NCBI GenBank assembly: GCA_001600095.1 | Contig: BCIX01000003.1 | Span: forward strand, 992,001-1,056,000 | Direction: 5' to 3' | From: Bullera alba | Taxonomy: Eukaryota > Basidiomycota > Tremellomycetes > Tremellales > Bulleraceae | DNA: 64,000 nucleotides | Part shown: positions 25,292 to 37,004 of the stretch, piece by piece | Numbering within the stretch: the stretch's first letter is position 1 | Layout of the letters: the number at the start of each line of letters is the position of its first letter | Program-made: the position numbers and the translations under genes | The notes under the pieces: model-generated | Seen by the model: only the letters and a program-made list of their open reading frames with translations | Told to the model about the DNA's origin: nothing | Database searches by the model: none

Positions 25292-25618
25292 GTTGCTGAT
25301 GGTGGTGTAGTTGTTGAAAGTTGATTTGGAGTAAAGTATAAGTGGTATGAGTGGTGATAGGATGCTCTTCGGCAGACGGCAAGGTATAGACCGTGAATGC
25401 GAGAAGCGACCCGACGTCACAGCATAACCGTAGTGATTGTTTTGATTCCGCTATCAGAGTCCTGACGTGTATACCTGATGTCGTGCTCTGACCAAGTCCA
25501 CTTGATTTCCGAGCATCCAACGAGTCAGGCATACTCGAGTCTAGAGGCAACAACACACTCGACATCTGGAGTGCTGATCAGCTGGTGTCTTGAGACTCGA
25601 TCGAAAGCGCTATACACC
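25292..25618. promoter_or_regulatory. bidirectional promoter INH1 / MTHFR
   Basis: 327 bp separates the two divergent start codons; it must hold both promoters. I see no clear TATA box on either side. Confidence 0.5.
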
Positions 25619-27845
25619 ATGCCTCACCTCACCGCGATCATTCAAAATGCTCCTGGGCCATTCCACACCTTCGAATTCTTCCCGCCTAGAACAGAAGCCG
25701 GTCTCGTCAATCTCTTGGACAGGATCAATAGACTACGTTCTGGACCTCTACCTCCGCCCGCCGCGGTATCGATAACATGGGGCGCTGGAGGTGGTACTTC
25801 AGATAGGACGATGGATTTAGCGGAACAAGTGGTCAAAATGGGTCTGGAGGTGATTTTGCATCTGACATGTACAAATATGCCCAAAGCCAAAGTAGACAAG
25901 GCTCTCCAGGTGGGTTACAAGTACCTCCGATTCGAGACCTGATAGCAACTGATATATCGTAGAGAGCACGAGAGCTAAACATCCGAAACGTACTGGCGCT
26001 TCGGGGTGACCCACCTCGAGTCGACGAGTATGGCCTCGACCCATCTTGCGAGCCCGATTGCTTCACCCACGCAGACGACTTGGTTCGATATATCCGTAAA
26101 GAGCATGGAGACTTTTTCTGCGTCGGAGTCGCGGGATATCCAACGCCTCATCAGGATTCGGAGACTCCGGAGAGCGATCTGTACTGGTTGAAGGAGAAGT
26201 GTGATGCCGGAGCAGACTTTATCATCACTCAGCTCTTCTACGATGTCGATAGCTTTGCCCAGTGGGTGAAGAAGTGCAGAGAGTATGGTGAGTGACCTTG
26301 CAATCGAAGTCCGCTGAGCGTTTGCTCTAGGCATCCAGCAACCTATCATCCCTGGAATGATGCCGATTCAGAACTTTGCATCATTTAGACGATTGGTCAA
26401 CCTGACAAAGTGCGCAGTCCCGGAGAGCATCATGCGAGATCTCGAGCCGATCAAGGTGAGTCCCTACTTATTTTCCAAGATAATCGCTGAGCTAGTATCC
26501 AGTCCGATGACGCTGCGGTCAAGCGATATGGTGCCGATCTGGCCACGAACATGGTCAAGCAGCTGGTCGAGACGAAACTCGTTCCAGGGGTGCACTTTTG
26601 TACCTTGAATTTGGAAAAGTCTGTGAGGACGATCCTGGACAATCTAGGCTGGAGTGCATCCACCTCGAACAGTCACCGAACATCGCCTCTCCCCCGGCAC
26701 AACCAGCTCATCGAGGAGGACGCGGATCACACGCCGAGCAAGATCTCCACCTCGCCGCCGAAGAACCCTGCTGGTCTGTCAATTTCGCCCGCTGAAGCGA
26801 GTCAATTGGCACAATGGGGTCTCACCAACAATGCACTCCCGCCCGCGCCAAAGAAGGGCTTGGGGAACGTTGGTGGAGGATCGGGAACCCAGCAGGGAAC
26901 CAAAGGAGAGGACAGCTGGGATGAATATCCCAACGGTAGATTCACGGATATCAGGTCTCCCGCCTATGGAGAGATTGACGGTTGGGGAAGCGGATTAAAA
27001 ATCACAGCAAGTCGAGAATTGATCTGCGGGGGGATGGGCTGACTCGGTGCATAGGCCGCCCAAGCTCTGAAAGAATGGGGAACGCCATTGAATGCGAATG
27101 ATATATCATCGCTATTCACCCGATACCTCAAAGAAGACCCAGAGACACCAACGACGCCATTCTGCGACCTACCACTGTCGCCTGAGACAACGACTATCCT
27201 ACCGCCGCTCCTGAAGCTCAACTCACCCGATTTCCAGTATTGGACCGTCGGCTCTCAGCCCGCCGTGGATGGCGCCAGCAGCGGTGACAAGGTGCATGGA
27301 TGGGGTCCTGGAGGCGGATACGTCTTCCAGAAGAGCTTTGTTGAGTTTTTCGTCAAGCCAGACGAAGTGGAGAGGATATTGTCGAAAATAGCGGCAGCGG
27401 AGGCTGGTCTGCCCAGCGGAGCCCTGATTAGCATGTACGCATCGAACAAAAAGGTGAGATGGACTACTGTCCTCGAGAACCTGTACTGAAGCGGCTGAAT
27501 AGGGAGACTTCAAGACGAACACGGAGAGGGATTCGGTCAACGCAGTAACATGGGGTGTCTTCCCCGGACAGGAGATCGTGCAGTCGACTATAATAGAGGA
27601 AGAATCCTTCATGGCCTGGAAGGTGCGTTGCAGCTTCGACCTCCAGAAGAACTTGTGTTGATGAGCTGACACCTGTATAGGAGGAGGCATTTGACATTTG
27701 GACTGAATGGTCTCTGCTCTACCCTCGGATTTCCCCTGCTAGGAAGATCCTCGAGGAGATCTCGTCTCAATGGTGGCTGGTCAGTCTGATCCATCACGAT
27801 TACAAGGACACGGAGGCTCTTTGGAGGTTCTTATTGGAGCAGTAA
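25619..27845 (+). CDS. MET12: methylenetetrahydrofolate reductase
   Basis: FAD enzyme that reduces 5,10-methylene-THF to 5-methyl-THF for methionine synthesis. Seven exons give about 640 residues. The N-terminal catalytic TIM barrel has FEFFPPRTEAG, SITWGAGG, HLTCTN, LALRGDPP, DFIITQLFYD and PGMMPIQNF. The C-terminal regulatory half includes SPDFQYWTVGSQPAVDG, GPGGGYVFQKSFVEFF, AVTWGVFPGQEI and a terminal helix ALWRFLLEQ. Fungi have two paralogues (MET12, MET13); which this is cannot be fixed by eye, so the symbol is tentative. One intron (27007-27054) uses a GC donor. It converges on CWF18, whose stop is 152 bases away. Confidence 0.93.
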
Positions 27846-27997
27846 GTGTGACATCCATTGGACAGATAGAGTACAGTACTGGAAGGGTTCTCGTACTGTA
27901 CAATGTTGTAAGATTCAACATCTCGCATTTCATCATCTTCGCATCTGCCATATTGTACACCAAATGCATTATTGTCACAGTACAAGTTGAGCTGGAG

Positions 27998-28747
27998 CTA
28001 CTCTTCATCGCTGGATGCGGCCTCTTTGGCGGCTTCGTCCCGCTCGTGCTCGGCGGCATTTATACTGGCCACGAGGTCGACTTCTGTCGTGGTTGAATTC
28101 GGGTCCTTTTTCCGTAACGACTGAAGACGTTGGCCTATGAACGGCATCAGTCCATCACAATCTATAAGCCTTTGTCATAAGACTCACGGAATATGGTGGC
28201 TATAGCTTCATTGGTCTTTCTATCCAATTTTGACATCCTGTTGGTCATGTCTCTTTTCAGATCCCAATTCGCTCGTTTCGGTTGAATGTTGAACAAGTCC
28301 TAGATCGAAAATCAACATCGTCCAGGAGATACCGCTTGGAGACGTACCAGCTCCTCTTTCCTCTTCTCCTCATCTTCTGCGAGAATCTGCTCGGCCAGAC
28401 CCTCGACAGCCTTCTCAACAGTGTCCTCTTCTTCTCCACGTTCTCTCGCTCTCAGCTGTCTCGTCTCCGGGTCAAAGTTGCGCTGTTTGAACGTAAAGTG
28501 GGATCTATACGAAGTCAGCAAGTACTCCTGTAGACCCAAAACCTGGCCCCAGTCCTGCTCCTACAGCTCCGGGCGGACGTCTGTGGCCCAACTGCCATCG
28601 AAATACAGTGACATGGATCTGAACCAAATCAACTCACGGTCCTGAGCCATTCTGACCTTCGCCCTGATCCGCAGCGGCTTTTCGCTGTCGTAAGGCTATC
28701 AGCCTCTCCTTCCTCGCTGCGCTCGTGGCTGCTAGGTTCGTCCCCAT
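27998..28747 (-). CDS. CWF18: pre-mRNA splicing factor Cwf18 / CCDC12
   Basis: Component of the activated spliceosome (Prp19/Cdc5-associated). Four exons give about 170 residues: N-terminal MGTNLAATSAARKERLIALR, then FKQRNFDPETRQLR, an acidic coiled coil, and the family signature PKRANWDLKRDMTNRMSKLD followed by RKTNEAIATIFRQRL. The C-terminus is Ala/Glu-rich (SSDEE). Start at 28747 chosen because it keeps the conserved ARKERLIALRQRK helix. Divergent from DPH1. Confidence 0.88.
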
Positions 28748-28976
28748 GATTGTCGTCCGCGTATATGACTAGAAGTATAAACACGACCACGATCAGAAGT
28801 CGGTTGGAAGTCGGAGAAAGAGTAGTGTAAACGGTGCGAGAAAGCGCTGAAGTTACCGTGGGAAAGTCGCCACCGGCTCTTTGCAAAAGTCGCTTCCCGA
28901 TGTCTGCTGCAACTTGGCTGCAACTGGCGACTCACTTCCCTTTTAGAGCCGACTATAGTAAAGCACGGACACCAAC
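28748..28976. promoter_or_regulatory. bidirectional promoter CWF18 / DPH1
   Basis: Only 229 bp separate the two divergent start codons, so both promoters and 5' leaders share this stretch. No defined site recognised. Confidence 0.5.
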
Positions 28977-30769
28977 ATGGACGCGGCAGAGGGCATAGAT
29001 AGACCTGTAAAGTCGGAAACAGCAGCCGTCAAGCCTCGAAAGAGATTCATTGGCACCTCGGCAAAAGCGTCGTCGTCCAAAACACCGATACGAAGAGTTG
29101 CAAATCAGATCCCGGATGATATACTGAATGACCCGCTATTGAATCAGGCCATACTTGGTGAGTAGATGATAGGCAGATTGACACATGCAGCATCTGACTC
29201 TGGTAGAATTGCCATCGAACTATAACTTTGAGATACACAAGACCATTCATCATATAAGGCGGGATGGAGCGAAGGTGGTCGCGCTACAGATGCCCGAGGG
29301 GCTCATGGTGTATGGGTGCGCTATAGCGGATATTGTGGAGAGGTGGGTGATCGAGAGCGAAGGGCTCGACTGAGATTGGACAGATTTACAGGAGCATTGC
29401 CGCTTTTACTGGCAGATGTGACGTACGGGGCATGCTGTGAGTGACCTTACGGATCAACCAATGCTAAGACCATATTAGGCATTGACGATTACACTGCAAA
29501 GGAGATGGGTGCCGAGCTCATCGTTCACTACGGACATTCTTGCCTAAGTGGGCACAAATTTTGGTTACGATCGGAAGCGTAGCTGATCGCCATGAAGTCC
29601 CTGTGAATCAGACGAGTATAAAGACGCTCTATGTCTTTGTCGAGATCGGCATAGACGCTGCACATCTCGCCCTATCGGTCAGACGAAACTTTCCGGCATC
29701 ACGTACAGCATTCCAGCGGGATGTTCTCGGCGCAGACCAGGTCGAAGCCGGTGGCAGGGTGGGAATATCGATAGAGCCTCCGACGAACGGTGCTGTGGAA
29801 GAACCAGATGAAGAGGACATTACGCGACTCGCCCTGGTATCGACAATTCAGTTTGTTGCAGCGGTACAATCTCTGCGGACGGATCTCGAGTCTGCTCTAC
29901 CACCTCTGGAGGATGCGCCCGTGGATACGGTCGAAGATGGAATGCTGGCCAAAATGCGCAAAAAGGACATTGGTGTTTGGAGAGGAAAGTACGGCGTGAT
30001 TGTGCCGCAGGCAAAGCCTCTTAGTCCCGGCGAGGTTTTGGGGTGCACAGCGCCAAAGCTTCAAGACGTCGACGCGTTGATGTGAGTGGGGGGAATTGAA
30101 ATAACGCTTACGGGCAGTTATGTCGGAGACGGTCGATTCCACTTGGAGTCCATCATGATCGCCAATCCGACAGTTCCAGCCTTCAGGTATGACCCGTACT
30201 CGAAGAAATTCACCAGAGAGACGTACGAGCACAAGGAGATGAGGAGCGTGCGGAGTGATGCGGTGAGACAGGCGCGCAAGGGATTGGTAGATGGCGGACC
30301 GGGCAGCTGGGCTGTCATTCTTGGCACTTTGGGTCGTCAAGGCAGTCTGAGCGTCCTAAGGGTGAGTGGAGATCATGAGCGATGCTTACAGATACAGACA
30401 ATCACGTCGACTCTGCCAGAGACCACGGATCCGCCTTTTTTGCTACTTCTCTCCGAAATGTCACCACTCAAATTGGCTTTATTCCCCAGCAGCCAAATTA
30501 CGACTTTTATTCAAACTTCGTGCCCTCGGTTGTCAATAGACTGGGGGTATGCTTTCACTCGGCCTCTACTGAGCCCTTACGAGGCCAGCGTGGCCCTCGG
30601 CCGTATCCAGGGGTGGGCCGGATTGGAACTTGAAAATGGGACAAAGGGCAAGGGCGACTATCCCATGGATTTTTACTCTGTAAGTCGACGCCGAGATCAA
30701 CAAAGCTGAATGATGCAGGACAATTCTCTTGGACCGTGGACGCCTCGACATCGACCTGTCCGCGCTTGA
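28977..30769 (+). CDS. DPH1: diphthamide biosynthesis protein 1 (3-amino-3-carboxypropyl transferase subunit)
   Basis: With Dph2 it forms the iron-sulfur enzyme that moves the aminocarboxypropyl group of SAM onto a histidine of elongation factor 2, the first step of diphthamide synthesis. Eight exons give about 500 residues. The three cluster cysteines are visible in [21 protein letters not shown] and VLGCTAP. Other blocks: [62 protein letters not shown] and the terminal [18 protein letters not shown]. The last exon starts after an intron at about 30680-30718. An internal stretch between TAFQRD and LVSTIQF is longer than in animal Dph1. Confidence 0.95.
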
Positions 30770-30782
30770 CCATGGCTGGAGT

Positions 30783-30802
30783 AGTACTGGGCAGTACTGG
30801 GC
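30783..30802. repeat. perfect 10-bp tandem duplication
   Basis: AGTACTGGGC occurs twice back to back just after the DPH1 stop codon, followed by a partial third copy. Confidence 0.7.
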
Positions 30803-31064
30803 GGCAGTGGAAGATTGAGTTTGGTTAAGCTTATTGCTTGTACTTTATTAATGTCTCACTTTGGTGGCACTGGCGCATGCATGATCCTGCATGATCATTG
30901 ATCGGTCGAGGTGAAATTTGGTTGTACTCTGGTGTATTTGAAACCCGACCAGCCAATTGATACCCTCATAAATAATCTGACCATCGAGCAGAGTCTAGCA
31001 GAATCTATGCTCGCAGACTAGACTCTATGTGAGATGCATCAAGCTTCAAGGACTGAAGATTCAC

Positions 31065-32504
31065 TCATTTACGATCCTGACCCCTGGACCAGCTTTCCCT
31101 CTCTCGCGTGCGCTCGCGCCGGAAAGCATCTCTTGATCCATCCTCGTCCTCCTCCATGTTCGCGTCGCCTCCGCTGCGATCGCTGTCCAGCTCGTCATTT
31201 TCCTCGTCTCCGCCATTGTTATTGCCATCGTAATACGACGCTGGGGTCATGAGCGGACCCGTGCCGCCATCGTCGCCGCCGGCAAGGATACCACTTGGAC
31301 TGCGAGTGATATAATTGTAGACGGCCTCGTCGCGGTTGAAAGGGACATTGGCTTCCCTTAGGGTGGCCTCTAGACGATGAATGTAGGTGACGGCTTTGCG
31401 AAGGACTATTGCTTTCGAATCTGACGGAACAGCGGCAGGGACAGCTTTCCGCAGAGAAGCAAACCCAGAGTTTATCGATCTGCCAAGTCAGCGTTGCACA
31501 TTCTCGCTCACTCACTCTCTGCGCTTTTGCTCGGACATGAGATGCGCGAGACGCCTGTTCTGCCCCGATGGAACATCCTCATTCTTTGCAGCGGGAGCGA
31601 GCGATGTGCGTTCAGGCTCACTCCTTGGCGCTCGTTTGCCGCTGCTCGGACCGGCTTGTTGGTACTCGCTGTATGGATATGGATGACTTGGCGGTAGGTA
31701 CGATTGACGCTGACCATCAGGATGGAGCGGCCGGAGAGGAGGTGATGGTGGTCCAGCATACTCTGGATAATGTGACCGGGGGGGAGAGCGATGTCGGGGA
31801 GCACCGACATATTGGACATCGGTATGTGCTCTGCGTCTGTCTGTCCGATGGTCGTGTGCGTCGTGTACACGACGATGATCTTGATATTGATCATAGTGCC
31901 ACGACCGTTCTCCATCTGGGCGTGGCAGCGTAGGACGATATACATGGTCCGTAGGTTCTTCCTTGACTCTGACTCGAGGTGACCCGCCATCGAGGTCCCG
32001 GCTACTGGAGGCGTACGGATAATACGCAGAGCTGTCGTGGGCTGTGCGCGGCGGACTCGGTCGAGATGGTGTGAAAGTCCTGGGAGGCGGCGGCATGGGT
32101 GGTGGATAGAACGCAGACTGCGATATAGTGTGAAGAGGGGGAAGTTGCACGTTGCTCCTGTACGAAGTCTCGCTAGCAGTTCGTTGCATGGGTAACCTAG
32201 GCTGGTCGTAATGGCCACTTGTTGTCCTCTCCCGTTGATCTTGATACCGGTCGTCTGGATGTCTGTCGATACTCGAAGAACCAATCTCTGAACCCCTCTG
32301 TGGATATGGTTGTGGCCGTGAGGCTTTCGAGAACGAAGGTGAACGATCAGGTCTTGATTGGTAGTGCTGTGGATGGGGGGATAACATGTGAGGAGGATTG
32401 ACGGTAGGTCGAGTCATGGTAGCGGCCATGTCTGTACCATCAATCAACGGGTTCAGGAGTTGCCTCGACTGGACGTCCTCGAGTTGATGGCGAGGCGAGG
32501 GCAT
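31065..32504 (-). CDS. bHLH transcription factor
   Basis: 467 residues from two exons. The N-terminal two thirds is disordered, rich in Pro, Ser, Arg, His and Tyr. The bHLH domain starts at about residue 312: basic region NRRLAHLMSEQKRRES, helix 1 INSGFASLRKAVPAV, loop SDSKA, helix 2 IVLRKAVTYIHRLEATLRE. The 36-nt intron falls exactly inside the basic region (after KRRE). The Glu in SEQKRRE together with the Arg residues predicts E-box (CANNTG) binding. The C-terminal tail is acidic. Start at 32504 is the first ATG of the long frame. It faces a 4.5 kb upstream region without genes. Orthologue not identified. Confidence 0.85.
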
Positions 32505-32562
32505 AAGGTTGGTCGAAGAGAGGAAAGGGTTGATGGAGGGAAGGAAGGGGCGGTGTGTCGGG

Positions 32563-32598
32563 CTAGTCTTGTGCCCGCTGGTTCGAAGCTGCGGACAT
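32563..32598 (-). other. candidate upstream ORF of the bHLH gene
   Basis: An ATG at 32598 opens an 11-residue frame (MSAASNQRAQD) ending with TAG at 32563, 58 bases before the main start codon. Whether it lies in the mature leader is unknown. Confidence 0.3.
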
Positions 32599-33045
32599 GC
32601 GGGGTGCGACGCAACGAAAGGTGTCGAAGCGAAGAGGAGCTAGAAGCTCGATTGGTTCGTCGCCCTCGGACCTGGTCTGCGCCGGCGGTAACTAAAGTTG
32701 ATCTCGTAGTGGTGCCTGCCCGCACGGGGTCCGTTTGAGTTTGCCTTCCTTTGCAACGTGTCGCCCAGGTCACCGGTCAGCAGACCTCGCTGCCTTTGAT
32801 AAACCCAGTCGGTATGTCGGAGAGGCGATCACCGGCGTGTCCTAAATCGGAGGTATTTGGTACTACTAGCAGTGGTCTGTTCGAGAATGCGAGAACAGTA
32901 AGAACAAGGTGGATGATCCCTCTTCTGGACGATGGCCACCCGAGCCTTTTGAGGACCGTTTGCTTTTTTGTGCACCGGAGCTCGAGCCTCTTTCAGCGAT
33001 CGGCAAAGGCAGTCCCAGCGCGAGATCGCAAATGCAACCGAACAG

Positions 33046-33071
33046 CCAGACGTACTGGCCAGACGTACTGG
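33046..33071. repeat. 13-bp perfect tandem duplication
   Basis: CCAGACGTACTGG is present twice in a row, followed by CC. Each unit is itself close to palindromic (CCAG...CTGG). Confidence 0.8.
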
Positions 33072-33627
33072 CCGAAGAGGGGGGTTTGAGACGTCGCGCT
33101 CACGGGCCGAGCGGGTGACATTAACCCGGCTGCGCGTGATAAAGTCTATGTCGATGAGCAGGAATCGTTTTGTGCTGCTGACATGCCCACGCCTGGATGT
33201 GGTCGACTATTATGGTTGGATGTCGTGCCCAAGTCCTCGATATGCGTCCGAGAGTTAGTTACCACTTGCTGGCTCGCCGGACAGGGCCAAGATGACGAGA
33301 GAATAGAAGTCGAACACGCGTGTCGTAAATGGAACAGAACAAGGGCGTCACATCCGGGTCCACTAACATAGGCACTGTAGACGCCTTCAGCATCCGGTAG
33401 CAGCCGGTAGCATCTGCCTGCATCCGCCGCCTCCACTCCATACTCTATCTTTCCACCCGATTCCAACAAAAGGGAAAAGATCTCGGCTCAAGTGGCGGCT
33501 GGGCCCATGCCTCTGCCCGACTGGCAGCCCAAAAGCTTACCGTTCTTCTGGGCCAGCGCCCCGAAACACGCCGAGCCAGTACGCACGACTCTACTGTTAC
33601 ATGACTGCACTATGACAAGCCGTAGCT

Positions 33628-33653
33628 GCAAGGAGATGCAAGGAGATGTAAGG
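33628..33653. repeat. 10-bp tandem repeat (TGCAAGGAGA)
   Basis: TGCAAGGAGA, TGCAAGGAGA, TGTAAGG follow one another. Confidence 0.7.
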
Positions 33654-33830
33654 TTTCTGTTTCTGCCGTCAGGGTCCGAAGCAAGTGACGACCTGCTGTG
33701 AGCTTGCTGTGACGACTCGTGACGATGGCGATCGCTGCTGATCGGCTGAGAGATCATTGCGGATAGATTGCGATCTATTGCCTTCTATTGCGCTGCGTCT
33801 CGATCCGCACTTGCAGCGCTCAGGTTCGGT

Positions 33831-33853
33831 AGGAGGCGATAGGAGGCGATAGG
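33831..33853. repeat. 10-bp tandem repeat (AGGAGGCGAT)
   Basis: AGGAGGCGAT occurs twice followed by AGG. Confidence 0.7.
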
Positions 33854-35175
33854 TCAGCATCCTGACGATAAACCCTGATAAACTTCATGGTTCGGGCGAG
33901 ACGACGAACCGGATTTCCGCGGGTGGCTTGCGTAAAGCATGTCCCGACGTTCTCATTAACTAGCATTAAATGTAAAGTACATGGCAGCCAATGAACAGCT
34001 CTGGAGATCTTGGCACAATTAGGGTCTATCAAGGTGGCGTTCGGTAGCGTTCTGTCCCACTTCTGTCCTGTTCCATCCACCCTCATCCACCTCGCCTGTA
34101 TCAGCCTGTATCTCACTAAGAGTCACTAGCGCGTTTTCGGCGTCTCCGGGGAACAGCAGATCTGACGTGTTCGCGATATCCTTACCGCTTTGCTGAGAAG
34201 GCAGGAGAAGGCATCCCGTTGTGGGAACTGGGAAGGGCAATATTGAATCGCTCGCCCGCCAGACGGCCGAAGACAGGGTCGATCGCTCCTGGCTGTCGGC
34301 TCTTCTCTGCTCTTCGCCTCTCTTCTCTGCTTTTGTGAGCTCCTGTAGGCTCCTGTGCGCAGTTGTGCGCCTCTTTGAGTCATTTCATGCCGGATGCTGT
34401 TCCTTGCTCGTAACTCACCGCACCGGTCACCGGTGCATCCAAATCTCCCCACATTTTGTAGTCATCTACGGTCATCGACTGACTTCGGAACGAATAAGTC
34501 GACGGCAAAGAAGAGAAAGAAGCTGAAAGCAGATCAGAATGCTCTCTTGCTGTTGAGTTGCTGATGGAATGACGATCAAACAGGATCCAGCTTGAGGCCT
34601 GGCGCGGGCGCCTGGTCAACCCCAATCGATTTCAGCATGTCACCATTATGACCAAGTTAGGTGCCGTTCGGTGCTGTCAGGCAGCGTCGCCGATCCCGCA
34701 CGTGTACTTGTAGGCATCGCATGACGAGGCGCCGATCATGGCAGAATGCCCGGCAGCTGGCCGCTGAGCGCTGAACCCTGCTGAACCTTACATAGCGCGG
34801 AGAAGGGCGGAGATCCTGAGAGGCGAGAGCTCAGCCGAAAGCCGCCGTCGGAACCTCCCCGACAGGCCTCCTGGCCTATGAAATGGTCAACGATTGAAGA
34901 TCACTGAAATACACTGCTATTATGTATCCTGTACGGACGTTCCCAAAAGTATTCTGATGCGATACACAGGCCAGCTACGGCCTACGGCAGACCTGCCATG
35001 CTTCAGCGGGGGCGACGTGTATCTCGGATTCGGAAACCCATTGACTTGCTTTTAGGTTAGCCACAGCGACACAAGTCCATTCACCGTCAAGGACTGGTAA
35101 GGCACCATAAGTACCGTATACAACAGAGCTGGCTATCCTGAGACTTCAGTCTATTAGTGCAATCGACCGCACTGA

Positions 35176-35199
35176 TCAGTGCTCAGCGCTCAGCACTGA
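35176..35199. repeat. inverted repeat around AGCGCT
   Basis: Arms TCAGTGCT and AGCACTGA (8 of 8 matching) flank an 8-base centre CAGCGCTC that itself contains the palindrome AGCGCT. Confidence 0.6.
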
Positions 35200-37004
35200 C
35201 CCGTGTTCAATCTCCCCTTTTTCGAGCATTCTTCGCCGACCTCAATAATCAATATTCAATGCCGGTGCCGCCGATCTTTTCTCGCCATAGCATCTGCGAC
35301 CCGTGGCAGCCCCTCGCCCCTCAGAGGGCGATCACAGCAGTGGAGTATGACGGAGTATGGGGAGTACGTACTCGAGACTCATCAGTATGTAAGATAAGTA
35401 ACAGCACTTACAGCAGCGTAACGAGGCGTAACAGCTCGTCAAGAGCTCGTCCTGACTCCTACTGCCTACCCTACATTAGCAAGTACGAGTACGCGTCTCC
35501 GGAGCTGATGGGAGTTAGCGCTGCCGGTCGAGTGCTCGAGTGAACATGTACGACAGGAGTAGTACACACTACCAATCGATTGCGAGACTAATTATTGGCC
35601 AGCTCGGGAACCGGATGCAACAAACCGAGATCCCGATTCCCGAGACAATGACATGCTCCGACAGGCCGGAGGCGCCACTATGGCCTCGAAGGCGCGAAGA
35701 GTCGTAGTATATATGCTTACTGCTTATCGGGTTGCAATGCCTCGGTCGCGAATCGACGCAGGAGTCGCTCTTGACACGACGATTGTATGTTGGCTCCTAG
35801 CACCGATCACGGTCGAGACCGAACGACTGACTCACCACACATGCGTCACGCCCTGCACTTTACTGCTTGGCGGCGAAGCGTCGGATTGCAACCACCGAGG
35901 GCGATTCAAGCCACTCTGAAGTCTGACGGACACTGTCAAAATAGCTTGGCTGTCGATCAGCATACCTCGTCGAGGGCTGCCGAGGCAGTACTATGTAGTG
36001 GTGATGGACGCCCCAAGGCCAGGTCTGCTTCGGTCTCTAGCTCCTTTATATGGATTGTGGCCACTCGGCACTCGCTTCGGGGCTACGATGATCAATGACA
36101 ATCAATCTCCAAAATTACGACTCTATCAGTGCGTTTAGGCAAGGAGTCCCGCGTGCGGTACCTTGTACTGAGGTGCTACAGAAACGTCGGGGGTGGACTG
36201 CTCAATGTGGTCAAATAGCCCCAGACCTCTAGTACACCCTATGGTGAGAAGTTGTCTAATGACCTCTTCCAGTCCGCATGCCGCTCACCTACGAATGCTC
36301 CATGTAGGCATCCGAAAAAGAGTCCCTACTCCCGTAAGCTGACCAAAGTGACTCTGGATCTGACTGAAAGAGGTTAGTCGCCTTAGTCCTCTTTCGTCAC
36401 TGCTTGGTGTTTCCTCTCGACAATTTGATAGACGTCCGGGCTTTAAATCTTCGAGCATGGCCACGACCCCCCATAAGTCGAGCATCCTGTATGACGCCCA
36501 TGCCTCATTGTTCCATGACCGAGGACAGAGAGAGACTCTGAGATAGCTGTTGGACAGCTGCGGTCAATGTTATGCGAGTAAGTTACGCTCATGTAGCCGC
36601 CACGTGGGCGGCCGGCCGTATGCGCGTATGCAGGATGACGTGTATCGGAAACGCGCTGGTATCGGATCCGCCCCGAGTCACGCCGGCGCGGGAACGTAAC
36701 CAAAATTGCTGCCCTGAGTCGCCCTCCTCCCCGGTCCCAAGCTAAACCAGAGTGGTCACACATGGCCTGACCTCGAAGAACAATTAGAACACCATCCTCT
36801 TTCATCTGCGTATATTCGGCTTCATTCACGCTCTCACTTGACTCGGCTTCATCGACCCTCTAGGACAGACCGGTTCGACAGCTTCCACTGAACATCTATC
36901 GATGTTTGGCCTTTGCCCGTGACAGGATCCGCGTAGACACTTTTGTGACCGAAGTGAAATCGACACAACGATTCATCGCTAAAATTGATCAACGCCCGTT
37001 CAAG

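Larger units (their letters stand above)
32505..37004. other. 4.5 kb gene-free divergent intergenic region
   Basis: Lies between the divergent starts of the bHLH gene and the surface-protein gene. All open frames are short and without recognisable content. It holds many small tandem duplications and inverted repeats (33046, 33628, 33831, 35176). Could contain regulatory DNA or a non-coding transcript; no tRNA or rRNA recognised. Confidence 0.5.

Noticed and set aside
34126..34452. 108-codon minus frame in the gene-free region
   Set aside because: Composition is Arg/Gln-rich like random sequence and there is no similarity I recognise.
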